Source: an uncultured Prevotellaceae bacterium
Lineage (GTDB): Bacteria > Bacteroidota > Bacteroidia > Bacteroidales > Bacteroidaceae
Assembly: GCA_900557555.1 (NCBI GenBank)
Contig: USTH01000034.1
Coordinates: forward strand, 1-15,391
Length of the DNA stretch: 15,391 nucleotides
Direction: 5' to 3'
Shown here in pieces: positions 1-6,774 of this stretch; positions within the stretch are counted from its first letter, which is position 1, and the number at the start of each line of letters is the position of its first letter. Under the pieces are notes generated by a model. It searched no databases. It saw only the letters and a program-made list of their open reading frames with translations, and was not told the origin of the DNA. Both the position numbers and the translations under genes were made by a program.

Positions 1-35
1 CCGATCCCTTTCAATGGTCCGATGGCAGTGGCCGT

Positions 36-332
36 TCAACCAACTTCAAGGACTGCTCCCTTCTTGACTCCGCCGCGGAGATGCTTCATCATATAGACAC
101 CCTCACGAGAGAGGATGCTGCGAACGGTGTCGGTTGGCTGAGCACCTGTCTCAACCCAATAAAGAGCACGGTCAAACTTCAAATCTACTGTGGCTGGATT
201 GGTGTTAGGATTGTAAGTACCAATCTTTTCAGTAAACTTGCCATCACGTGGCGCATTAACGTCGGCTATAACGATGCTGTAGAAAGCATAGTTCTTACGG
301 CCGTTGCGTTGTAATCTGATCTTTGTTGCCAT
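36..332 (-). CDS. rpsP: 30S ribosomal protein S16 (short C-terminus)
   Basis: Small-subunit ribosomal protein S16, which binds 16S rRNA early in 30S assembly. The N-terminal part is a clear match: MATKIRLQRNGRKNYAFY, then IADVNAPRDGKFTEKIGTYNPNT and a conserved block ending in LSREGVYMMKHL. The S16 core is therefore complete (about residues 1-90). Bacteroidota S16 proteins, as I know them, usually carry a long charged, alanine- and lysine-rich C-terminal extension after the GGVxKGAF stretch and reach about 160-190 residues. Here the frame reads GGVKKGAVLEVG and stops at 98 residues. Neither alternative frame in the 35 bases left before the window edge restores an obvious S16 tail. The gene has its own -7 box about 50 bases upstream and an AT-rich leader without a Shine-Dalgarno sequence. 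The identity is very secure; the C-terminal end is not, and could be a natural short form, a frameshift or an assembly join. Confidence 0.93.
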   Translation of the reverse strand: MATKIRLQRNGRKNYAFYSIVIADVNAPRDGKFTEKIGTYNPNTNPATVDLKFDRALYWVETGAQPTDTVRSILSREGVYMMKHLRGGVKKGAVLEVG

Positions 333-383
333 ATTTTTTAATAATTAAAGGTTTGAAATGCCGCCAACTCGTGACAGCGACTG

Positions 384-391
384 CAAAATTA
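384..391 (-). promoter_or_regulatory. Bacteroidota-type -7 box upstream of rpsP
   Basis: On the minus strand this reads TAATTTTG, an exact match to the Bacteroidota primary sigma -7 consensus TAnnTTTG. It lies about 50 bases before the rpsP start and would give a leader of roughly 45 bases. No TTTG -33 element sits at the usual 19-21 base spacing, so the promoter is only half supported. It would let rpsP be transcribed independently of the glycan genes upstream. Confidence 0.55.
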
Positions 392-477
392 CAACTTTTC
401 GGTGACATAGACACCATGTAAGCACATGTTTTTTGGCTTTGAGGAGGAATTGATCATGCTGTACCTTAACAGTACGG

Positions 478-1143
478 TTATTTGCCTCCTTGTCTTGTAA
501 TCTCACCGAGCAAGATGTCGACGTTGGCAGGGTTGACACGGCGTTGGAAACTATGGGCAGCTGCCTTGAGGTCTTCGTCTGACATGTTCCACCATTCGGA
601 GGCCAACAACTTGGCGCACACCTCCTCTGGAAAGCGGTATTTGATAACTTTGGCTGGAACTCCGCACACCACCGCATAGGGCGGCACATCTTTTGTGACC
701 ACCGCACCTGCACCGACCACAGCGCCAGTGCCTACAGTAACGCCGCTTTTGATCAGCACATTGGTGCCTATCCACACGTCGTTACCAATGATGGTGCGTG
801 GCAGATTGTCGGTATTGTCGGCTACGTCACAGTCTATCCATGCCACGCCAGTGGCATTGTTGCGCAGAGTGAAGATGGGCGACGATGAAATGTTTGACAA
901 AGTATGGGTGGCCAGACCTATGACTGCACCGCTTCCGATAGAGGTAAACTTGCCTACATCGGCATTGGTGAGCCATGTGTTGATGGCCACGTAGGAGTGG
1001 TCGCAGACTTGTGAGTTTCGCACCTTACACCCGCGGTGTATACGGGCTGTTCGGGCTACGGTGGACCCTGCAAATACAAATGCGGAGAACGCTATGTTTC
1101 TTCTGAACAGGTTTCTAAATATTTCCAAAAAATATCTGAACAT
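478..1143 (-). CDS. Hexapeptide-repeat O-acetyltransferase (CatB/XAT-like)
   Basis: A 221-residue left-handed beta-helix acyltransferase, predicted to transfer acetyl from acetyl-CoA to a hydroxyl group, most plausibly on a sugar of a surface polysaccharide. Hexapeptide-type repeats run from about residue 27 to 165, including GSTVARTARIHRGCKVRNS, the repeat pair IIGNDVWIGTNVLIKSGVTV and GTGAVVGAGAVVTKDV. The motif THTLSNISSSPIF (79-91) holds the likely catalytic His80 in the position seen in xenobiotic acetyltransferase-like enzymes. PPYAVVCGVPAKVIKYRF (154-171) is the typical end of the helix, followed by a helical tail with EWWN. The start lies 9 bases after the stop of the glycosyltransferase gene, so the two are almost certainly co-transcribed and probably act on the same glycan. 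Despite the CatB resemblance, a chloramphenicol resistance role is unlikely in this setting. The acceptor sugar cannot be told from the sequence. Confidence 0.85.
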   Translation of the reverse strand: MFRYFLEIFRNLFRRNIAFSAFVFAGSTVARTARIHRGCKVRNSQVCDHSYVAINTWLTNADVGKFTSIGSGAVIGLATHTLSNISSSPIFTLRNNATGVAWIDCDVADNTDNLPRTIIGNDVWIGTNVLIKSGVTVGTGAVVGAGAVVTKDVPPYAVVCGVPAKVIKYRFPEEVCAKLLASEWWNMSDEDLKAAAHSFQRRVNPANVDILLGEITRQGGK

Positions 1144-1152
1144 ATCTGATTG

Positions 1153-2277
1153 TTAGTTTTTCTGTTTGAGAACAGACTTGAATACGCTAATCTGGCTGTC
1201 AACGTTCCATTTTCTGTCTATTTCGGCATAGGCGGCTTTTGCCGTCTCTTCACGTTGGCGGGCCGTATGGCCAAGCCACTTTGCTATCACCCGAGCCAGG
1301 TCTGCGGCATCGTTCTGCCTGAAGAAGTCGCCGGTAAGTCCAGGACGCACACATTCAAACTCGGGTCCCTGAAAGGGAAAGTTATTGTGGGTGATAACTG
1401 GACAACCGAACGACAGGGCGTGAACCGCAGTGAGTCCGACGTTGCCAGGTGACACGCACACTGTGGCGTTGTAGAAGAGCTCCGCCAGCTTGTTGTCGTC
1501 ATAACACGGGCCAAAGAGCCACACTTTGTTTTGCAGCCCTACGCGGTGAGCCATGTCTTCAAGCCCAACATGTTCATTATCGGCACCCACAAAGACGAGG
1601 TTGACATTCGTGCCATGTTCTTGTAGTATATGAGCGGCTTCAATCATAAGGTCAAGCCTTTTAGACCGCTGCACTCTGCCACAATACAATAGCACGGGGT
1701 CGGTGTTGCCGAAGTGCGAACTGTAGATGTCCGTGGAACGCAACTCGGAGCGCATGGCACGGTGTTTTCGCGAATCAAGCGAATTGCCGATGGTGTGTAT
1801 CTTGCTGCGTGGGATGCCCCCCGCGGCAAGCAAGTTGCCAGAGTAGTCGTTATAGGTAAGTATCTCGCTGAACATCGAGTAGAAGCGTTTGCTGATGATG
1901 CGTTTTATGCCGTTTTCACGCCCGTACCATCCGTGAGTCCAACAGACTGTCTTGCGGTGCAACAGTTTTGCGGTAAAGGCTATAATCCACGATGACAAGC
2001 AATATGCTTCGCCAAGCATCAGATATTGTCTGTAGGGCTTCAGCAGCTGACGCAAGGCACCACTCTGCCAATAGAATTTTCCGAAGAGACGGCGGTTTCG
2101 TAACAGTCGTGTAAAGCCTGGCAGTTTGCTGTAGTCAAAGGTCTTTATGGATTTGGTGTAGACCGTGTTGGAACCAAAGCAAAAGTCTATGTCAAAATTG
2201 TCGGCAAGAGCCTTGAATATGGGCCAACGGTAGTGGGGACCAGAATTGTAGATGCAACAAATAGTGTTTCGTTTCAT
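1153..2277 (-). CDS. Glycosyltransferase, GT4/GT1-like (GT-B fold)
   Basis: A 374-residue cytoplasmic or membrane-associated glycosyltransferase of the two-Rossmann (GT-B) type. The N-terminal half starts with MKRNTICCIYNSGPHYRWP, resembling acceptor domains of polysaccharide glycosyltransferases, and contains CWTHGWYGRENG (112-123). The C-terminal donor domain begins near residue 190, with LLYCGRVQRSKRLDLMIEAA (196-215) matching the start of the Glycos_transf_1 domain. SPGNVGLTAVHALSFGCPVI (276-295) occupies the place of the nucleotide-sugar binding motif. The usual EX7E glutamates are not visible there. The gene starts within the floA stop codon (TAATG, one shared base) and is followed 9 bases later by the acetyltransferase, so it is probably translationally coupled to floA and works with the acetyltransferase in modifying one glycan. 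Donor and acceptor are unknown. Confidence 0.87.
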   Translation of the reverse strand: MKRNTICCIYNSGPHYRWPIFKALADNFDIDFCFGSNTVYTKSIKTFDYSKLPGFTRLLRNRRLFGKFYWQSGALRQLLKPYRQYLMLGEAYCLSSWIIAFTAKLLHRKTVCWTHGWYGRENGIKRIISKRFYSMFSEILTYNDYSGNLLAAGGIPRSKIHTIGNSLDSRKHRAMRSELRSTDIYSSHFGNTDPVLLYCGRVQRSKRLDLMIEAAHILQEHGTNVNLVFVGADNEHVGLEDMAHRVGLQNKVWLFGPCYDDNKLAELFYNATVCVSPGNVGLTAVHALSFGCPVITHNNFPFQGPEFECVRPGLTGDFFRQNDAADLARVIAKWLGHTARQREETAKAAYAEIDRKWNVDSQISVFKSVLKQKN

Positions 2278-3284
2278 TATTTGTCTTTCTTAGGCAATAT
2301 GGTGTCCTTTACGTTGTCAAGATTAAGTTTTCCTATATTGTCACGCATTGAAGTGTCGGCCTTGACCTGCTGTAGTTTGTAGTAATCCATGAACCCCATA
2401 TTGCCGTCACGAAGAGCCTGTGCAAGAGCCTTAGGAACTTCGGCCTCTGCCAGAATGACCTGTGCACGGGCGTCCTGCGTCTTGGCCTTGTTCTCTTGTT
2501 CCAGAGCCACCGCCATGGCGCGCCGCTCTTCGGCCTTGGCCTGTGCAATGTTCTTGTCGGCGTTAGCCTGGTCAATCTGCAGCGTGGCACCAATATTCTT
2601 GCCCACGTCAATGTCTGCAATGTCGATGGAGAGAATCTCAAATGCTGTTCCTGCGTCAAGACCTTTGCGCAACACGAGTTTGGAGATGGAGTCGGGGTTT
2701 TCAAGTACCTCCTCATGAGTCTCTGCCGATCCGATTGACGACACGATGCCCTCGCCCACACGAGCGAGAATGGTATCTTCACCTGCGCCACCCACCAGCT
2801 GCTGTATGTTAGCCCTAACCGTGACACGCGCTTTGGCTATAAGCTGAATGCCGTTTTTGGCCACTGCTGCCACAGGCGGAGTATCAATGACCTTGGGGTT
2901 TACCGAAGTCTGCACAGCCTCAAAGACATTGCGTCCTGCGAGGTCGATGGCAGTAGCTTTTTCGAACGAAAGGTCAATGTTGGCCTTTGACGCCGATACC
3001 AAGGCGTGGACAACCCTTTCCACATGACCGCCAGTCATGAAGTGAGCCTCCAGATTATCGCGTGTGACATTGTCGAGACCTGCCTTGTGAGCCTCGATGA
3101 GACTCGGAACGATGACACTGGGAGGCACATTACGAATGCGCATTAAGAAGAGCTGTATCAGCGAAATGTGTACACCGCTTACGTGTGCGCTCAACCACAG
3201 GAAGAATGGCACGAAATGAAAGAATATAGACAAGCACACTATGCCTACAATGCCAAGACAAAAATAAATGATTATGGGTTCCAT
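2277..3284 (-). CDS. floA: Flotillin-like protein FloA (SPFH domain)
   Basis: A 335-residue membrane-anchored SPFH protein that forms scaffolds in the inner membrane and organises functional membrane microdomains. Residues 4-31 are strongly hydrophobic and form the membrane-inserting hairpin or helix. This is followed by RIRNVPPSVIVPSLIEAHKAGL, a block conserved in the FloA (YqfA) family. The SPFH region runs to about residue 235 and includes NPKVIDTPPVAAVAKNGIQL and FEILSIDIADIDVGKNIGA. A charged, alanine- and glutamate-rich coiled coil follows (about 235-290), including KAKTQDARAQVILAEAEVPK, and the tail is short. Length and architecture are normal for FloA. The nfeD-like gene lies 72 bases upstream, the standard partner pairing. 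The stop codon overlaps the ATG of the downstream glycosyltransferase by one base, which is unusual and suggests coupled translation. The name is confident; the client proteins are unknown. Confidence 0.95.
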   Translation of the reverse strand: MEPIIIYFCLGIVGIVCLSIFFHFVPFFLWLSAHVSGVHISLIQLFLMRIRNVPPSVIVPSLIEAHKAGLDNVTRDNLEAHFMTGGHVERVVHALVSASKANIDLSFEKATAIDLAGRNVFEAVQTSVNPKVIDTPPVAAVAKNGIQLIAKARVTVRANIQQLVGGAGEDTILARVGEGIVSSIGSAETHEEVLENPDSISKLVLRKGLDAGTAFEILSIDIADIDVGKNIGATLQIDQANADKNIAQAKAEERRAMAVALEQENKAKTQDARAQVILAEAEVPKALAQALRDGNMGFMDYYKLQQVKADTSMRDNIGKLNLDNVKDTILPKKDK

Positions 3285-3356
3285 TGTCGTTTCTTTTTTA
3301 TATATCTATGAAATATTATATAGCTTTCAACTTTGTTCTGACACGCATTTCGAGTT

Positions 3357-3836
3357 TCAGTCATCAGACGGTTCCTCCGACACCACGCTGACCTCGCTCA
3401 TATTTATTTTGGTGACAACGACGGGCGTACCCTCCTCAATATAACCGCTTGCGGAGCGCACTTCACACTCAATGCCGTTTATGCAAGCATTGCCAATAAG
3501 GGCAAGCCGTGTGAGCGCCACCCCACGGTCGCCCACCTTTATCTGCGACAATTGCTCGTTTGCCACAGTGGAGTCTATGCGTGCATGAAGCGACAGACGC
3601 TTCAGACGCCGAGAGTGCATCACCCAATAGAGCAACCATGCACCAAGCACTACTACCACAGCCGTGGCCACCAGACCAACAAAGAGTCCGTAACCCGCAA
3701 AGGCCACTCCTAAAGCAAACAACACGCACAAAGCACTGGCTACGCCACAAATGCCCAAGCCAGGCATGAGAAACACCTCAACCAGAAACAACACCAATGA
3801 CACAACAAACAACGATATGATTATAACTAACAGCAT
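3357..3836 (-). CDS. NfeD-family membrane protein (FloA partner)
   Basis: A 159-residue membrane protein with an N-terminal hydrophobic region holding about three helices (roughly residues 2-23, 28-49 and 52-73) and a C-terminal OB-fold of the NfeD type (about 98-152). The OB-fold signature is visible: VGDRGVALTRLALIGNACIN, then ECEVRSASGYIEEGTPVVV and a final beta strand. There is no N-terminal ClpP-like serine protease domain, so this is the short membrane-plus-OB form that commonly sits next to flotillin-like genes. Here floA follows after 72 bases on the same strand. Such proteins are thought to assist SPFH assemblies; the molecular role is poorly defined. The gene starts 22 bases after the rsgA stop, which suggests a shared transcript with frr and rsgA. 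Confidence 0.9.
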   Translation of the reverse strand: MLLVIIISLFVVSLVLFLVEVFLMPGLGICGVASALCVLFALGVAFAGYGLFVGLVATAVVVVLGAWLLYWVMHSRRLKRLSLHARIDSTVANEQLSQIKVGDRGVALTRLALIGNACINGIECEVRSASGYIEEGTPVVVTKINMSEVSVVSEEPSDD

Positions 3837-3858
3837 AAGTAACAGTGTTTATTAGTTT

Positions 3859-4791
3859 CTAATAGCCAGAACGGTATTTTCCTTCTTCCTTGTCATCAAG
3901 CATATTCAGATAGGAATTGTATCGCGATAGAGCTATCTCTCCGTTCTTAACCGCCTCAAGCACCGCGCAGCCTGGCTCATTGACATGAATGCAGTTGTCA
4001 AAGCGACAGCCCCTGCCCACTTTGAATATTTCACGGAAATAATGGGAGACCTCCTCTTTTTCGAAATTGAATGTACCGAAGCCCTTGACACCAGGAATAT
4101 CAATCAAGGCTCCTCCCCCAGGCAGGTCATACATGGCACTGAAGGTGGTAGTATGCATTCCTGCGAGGTGGGCTGCAGAAATGGATGAGGTGCGGGCGTT
4201 TGCCGTTGGCACAAGACGGTTGAGCAACGCTGACTTGCCTACTCCTGAATTACCTGCCAGCAACGTGACCTTGTTCTTCAGGTCACCAGCGAGGCAATCA
4301 AGTCCTCTGTCTTGCAAGACCGATGTGATGTAAGTCTTATAGCCAATAGACTCATACATGCGGGCCATCTCTAAGGCTGCGTCATAATCGTCAGCATCAA
4401 GCAGGTCGGCCTTGTTGATAGCGATTGCCACATCCACCGAATAGGCCTCGGCTGTGGCAAGAAGCCTGTCAATGAACACTGGCAATGTCACAGGTTCCTT
4501 GAGTGTAGCGACGAGCAGACACATGTCAATGTTGGCCGCCAGTATGTGGCTCTGCTTTGACAGGTTAGAAGCCTTGCGTATGATGTAGTTGCGACGATTG
4601 TCAACATCCGAAATGAAGGCAGTTCCCTCCTTGTTCTTTTCGAAAGACACATAGTCGCCTACAACAACCGGCGAGGTGCTGCGTATCCCCTTGAGGCGGA
4701 AGTTGCCCTTCACCTTGCAGGGAACAATCTCGCCCCCATCGGTCCTTACGTCAAACCAACTGCCAGTGTTTTTTATTACAATACCGCGCAT
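3859..4791 (-). CDS. rsgA: Ribosome small subunit-dependent GTPase A
   Basis: Circularly permuted GTPase that acts in late maturation of the 30S subunit. With the ATG at 4791 the protein has 310 residues: an N-terminal OB-fold (from MRGIVIKNTGSWFDVRTDGG, with KGNFRLKGIRST), then G4 NKAD (126-129), G1 P-loop GNSGVGKS (180-187), G2 HTTT (213-216) and G3 DIPG (231-234), in the permuted order typical of RsgA. The zinc site CRFDNCIHVNEPGC (Cys262, Cys267, His269, Cys275) and a helical C-terminus complete it. An in-frame GTG at 4833 would add 14 residues and start 9 bases after the frr stop. I prefer the ATG because family members usually begin right at the OB-fold strand, but the longer form cannot be excluded. 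Co-directional with frr, another ribosome-cycle gene, so shared transcription is likely. Confidence 0.95.
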   Translation of the reverse strand: MRGIVIKNTGSWFDVRTDGGEIVPCKVKGNFRLKGIRSTSPVVVGDYVSFEKNKEGTAFISDVDNRRNYIIRKASNLSKQSHILAANIDMCLLVATLKEPVTLPVFIDRLLATAEAYSVDVAIAINKADLLDADDYDAALEMARMYESIGYKTYITSVLQDRGLDCLAGDLKNKVTLLAGNSGVGKSALLNRLVPTANARTSSISAAHLAGMHTTTFSAMYDLPGGGALIDIPGVKGFGTFNFEKEEVSHYFREIFKVGRGCRFDNCIHVNEPGCAVLEAVKNGEIALSRYNSYLNMLDDKEEGKYRSGY

Positions 4792-4842
4792 CTGCTCATT
4801 TACAGGAAGAAAGCTGACCGTGTTATCGCTCACTACGACGGC

Positions 4843-5403
4843 TCAGACCGTCATGATTTCCTTTTCCTTCTCTGCAAGAATGTTATCAATCTGCTTCATT
4901 ATCTTGTCGTGAATTTTCTGCAGACTCGCCTCCGCATCTTTCTCCACATCCTCGCTAAGTCCGTCCTTAATGCCTTTCTTGAGTTTTTCTATTCCGTCGC
5001 GGCGCGCATTGCGAACAGCTATACGTGCGCTTTCACCCTCCTTGGCACATTTCTTAACCAGTTCCTTGCGTCGGTCTGTGGTGAGAGGCGGAATGGCCAG
5101 ACGTATCACCTCACCGTTGTTTTCGGGCATGATACCGACATTTGAATCGATGATGGCTTTCTCTATTACGGGGAACATAGACCTATCCCAAGGTTTGATG
5201 GCTATGGTGCGCATGTCGGGAGTAGTCAGAGCCGCAACATTGTTCAACGGCACGACACTGCCATAGGAGTTCACGCGGATATCATCAAGAATGTGTATAT
5301 TAGCCTTTCCGGCGCGAACCTGCGAGAGGGTTTCCTCAAGATGCATGGCCGACATCTCCATTTTCTCTTCTTGCTCTGCAAGACATTGTTTCACGTCAAT
5401 CAT
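4843..5403 (-). CDS. frr: Ribosome recycling factor
   Basis: A 186-residue ribosome recycling factor, which with EF-G splits post-termination 70S complexes. The length is normal for the family. The expected blocks are present in order: helical start, then HLEETLSQVRAGKANIHILD, SYGSVVPLNNVAALTTPDMR, then IKPWDRSMFPVIEKAI, GEVIRLAIPPLTTDRRKELV and a long helical C-terminal part with VRNARRDGIEKLKK. The three-helix bundle (domain I) and the middle beta domain (about residues 31-104) are both intact. It is the first gene of the leftward run (frr, rsgA, nfeD-like, floA, glycosyltransferase, acetyltransferase). A complete Bacteroidota-type promoter lies just upstream. Confidence 0.97.
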   Translation of the reverse strand: MIDVKQCLAEQEEKMEMSAMHLEETLSQVRAGKANIHILDDIRVNSYGSVVPLNNVAALTTPDMRTIAIKPWDRSMFPVIEKAIIDSNVGIMPENNGEVIRLAIPPLTTDRRKELVKKCAKEGESARIAVRNARRDGIEKLKKGIKDGLSEDVEKDAEASLQKIHDKIMKQIDNILAEKEKEIMTV

Positions 5404-5441
5404 AGTAATATAGTAATATTATCTTTTAGTAATTTTGTAGA

Positions 5442-5472
5442 CAAAAATAGTGTTTTCCGCTCAAATGACAAA
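5442..5472 (-). promoter_or_regulatory. Promoter of frr (TTTG-N19-TATTTTTG)
   Basis: Read on the minus strand, TTTG (5472-5469) is followed after exactly 19 bases by TATTTTTG (5449-5442). This matches both parts of the Bacteroidota housekeeping promoter (-33 TTTG, 19-21 bases, -7 TAnnTTTG). The -7 box ends 38 bases before the frr ATG. It is the best promoter match in the window and probably drives the leftward operon. Confidence 0.75.
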
Positions 5473-5493
5473 CCCATCAAACACAAAAATGTA

Positions 5494-5501
5494 TATATTT
5501 G
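5494..5501 (+). promoter_or_regulatory. Candidate -7 box for the secreted EEP-family gene
   Basis: TATATTTG fits TAnnTTTG exactly and lies 32 bases before the ATG at 5534, so transcription would start about 25 bases upstream of the gene. No TTTG is found 19-21 bases upstream. A second exact -7 match on the same strand, TAATTTTG at 5430-5437, is further away and also lacks a -33 element. The closer box is preferred on distance only. Confidence 0.5.
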
Positions 5502-5533
5502 CATAGAATTAACTGTTTTGGAACTGCACAGCT

Positions 5534-6592
5534 ATGTATAAATACGTTTTGCCCTTTATTTGCATGTGTCTGCTACACCTCTGCACAATAGTGGCGCAAG
5601 AGGCTGCATCAAGTTTCCGCATTGCGGAGCTTAACTGCGAGAATCTCTTTGACACGCTACACGATGAGGGCTTTCAAGACAAGGAGTTTCTGCCCTCATC
5701 AGAGCGCAAGTGGACTTCGCGCCGATACCGAAGAAAACTGCTGATGCTGAGCAAGGAGATTGCAAGCATATCTCCCACTACCCCACCAGATGTCATTGCA
5801 CTGATTGAGGTAGAGAACGACACCGTATTGAGAGACCTTACACAACGTACACCGTTAAGGTCGCTGCGCTACAAATATGTAATGACACATAGTGACGACC
5901 CCAGGGGCATCGATGTGGCACTGCTATATCAGGAGGGAGGGTTTAGGCCTTTGCGCACAGCGACAGTCAACTGGGGTCACCGGCTGAATCTGCCAAACCT
6001 GCGCACACGCGACCTGCTGCATGTGAGGGGGCTGGCTAAATCTGGTGACACGATTGATATCATTGTGCATCACGCCCCAAGCAAGCTTGGCGGCAGAAAA
6101 GCACAAAAACTTCGCAACGACATATCGAAGAGCTTGAGGGCGTATGTAGACTCCATCTATACAGCCAACACCACCGCCAACATAATAATAATCGGAGACT
6201 TCAACGACACACCCACAAGCAGAAGTACAAAAACCTGTCTCAATGCTGTCGTCTATGACCACAAGGACCCACCAAAGCCTACAGACATACTTCCTGGCCA
6301 GCTCTACAATCTTGCGAACAAGCCAAAAGCCGAAAATGGAGTAAAGGCGAGCTACCGATATCGCGGGCATTGGGAGATGCTTGACCAATGCATTGTAAAC
6401 GGTAACTTGTTGCTGCCGTCAAACCACATTCATGTAAAAAACGGCACCCTACGCATCGTCAGCCACCAGTTTCTCCTCGTACCCGACAAAACGTATGGAA
6501 ACTTCACACCATGGCGCACTTATCAGGGACCACTCTACAAAGGCGGCTTCAGCGACCATCTGCCGATAATACTCGAACTGCAATACAAGTGA
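5534..6592 (+). CDS. Secreted endonuclease/exonuclease/phosphatase-family protein
   Basis: A 352-residue metal-dependent hydrolase of the EEP (DNase I-like) superfamily. Residues 1-21 form a signal peptide with a cleavage site near IVAQ, so the mature enzyme should act in the periplasm or outside. Superfamily motifs appear in order: NCENLFD (34-40), the metal-binding glutamate in IEVEND (Glu92), RGIDVALLY (124-132), the catalytic histidine region HHAPSKLGG (179-187), GDFND (221-225) with the aspartate/asparagine pair, and SDHLPI (340-345) with the final Asp-His. All expected catalytic residues are therefore present. Similar Bacteroidota proteins are annotated as endonucleases, but the superfamily also includes phosphatases and phosphodiesterases, so the substrate (extracellular nucleic acid or a phosphoester) is open. 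It stands alone between the divergent frr operon and the exopolysaccharide operon, with its own likely promoter, and does not obviously belong to either. Confidence 0.88.
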   Translation: MYKYVLPFICMCLLHLCTIVAQEAASSFRIAELNCENLFDTLHDEGFQDKEFLPSSERKWTSRRYRRKLLMLSKEIASISPTTPPDVIALIEVENDTVLRDLTQRTPLRSLRYKYVMTHSDDPRGIDVALLYQEGGFRPLRTATVNWGHRLNLPNLRTRDLLHVRGLAKSGDTIDIIVHHAPSKLGGRKAQKLRNDISKSLRAYVDSIYTANTTANIIIIGDFNDTPTSRSTKTCLNAVVYDHKDPPKPTDILPGQLYNLANKPKAENGVKASYRYRGHWEMLDQCIVNGNLLLPSNHIHVKNGTLRIVSHQFLLVPDKTYGNFTPWRTYQGPLYKGGFSDHLPIILELQYK

Positions 6593-6603
6593 CAAGAACA
6601 ACA

Positions 6604-6624
6604 GGGTGCACACACATGCCACCC
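6604..6624 (+). terminator. Weak hairpin after the EEP-family gene
   Basis: GGGTGCA and TGCCACCC can pair around the loop CACACA, giving five GC-rich pairs plus two more with one bulged C. It begins 12 bases after the stop at 6592. There is no run of T after it, so it is not a classical intrinsic terminator and may only partly reduce read-through. Confidence 0.25.
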
Positions 6625-6654
6625 AACCAACAAATGCAGAGAAACACACTTCAT

Positions 6655-6690
6655 TTTCTAAAAAAACGCTAACTTTGCATCTTTTAGAAA
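6655..6690. repeat. Perfect 9-base inverted repeat around the exopolysaccharide promoter
   Basis: TTTCTAAAA (6655-6663) is the exact reverse complement of TTTTAGAAA (6682-6690). The 18 bases between them contain the -7 box TAACTTTG. This arrangement could be an operator for a dimeric regulator or a hairpin in the DNA. The arms are AT-rich, so a chance origin is possible. Confidence 0.45.
6670..6677 (+). promoter_or_regulatory. -7 box of the exopolysaccharide operon
   Basis: TAACTTTG followed by CA is an exact match to TAnnTTTG. Transcription would begin near 6684 and give a leader of about 90 bases before the ATG at 6775. No TTTG is seen at the -33 position, so activation by another factor is possible. 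No further -7 box was found in the gaps downstream (9247-9269, 11674-11682, 13012-13067, 14127-14217), which is consistent with one long transcript. Confidence 0.55.
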
Positions 6691-6774
6691 GACATTGCCG
6701 AAAAGAAAGCAATAACGAACAATTTTTAACGTTATATCATATAAACGTAAAACAAAAACAACACAAAAACACTT

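Noticed and set aside
345..713. Open frame of 122 codons on the minus strand upstream of rpsP
   Set aside because: It overlaps the acetyltransferase in another frame over most of its length, has cysteine- and tryptophan-rich composition without any recognisable motif, and does not look like a real protein.
478..1143. Chloramphenicol or streptogramin acetyltransferase (resistance gene)
   Set aside because: The fold and His motif are shared with such enzymes, but the immediate linkage to a glycosyltransferase makes sugar O-acetylation far more likely.
4792..4833. In-frame GTG start extending RsgA by 14 residues
   Set aside because: The extra residues do not resemble RsgA proteins, which usually begin at the first OB-fold strand, and an ATG is available there; kept only as an alternative start.
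6729..6748. Imperfect palindrome ACGTTATATCATATAAACGT in the leader of the exopolysaccharide operon
   Set aside because: The arms pair only with a bulge and consist mostly of A and T; too weak to claim an operator or riboregulator.
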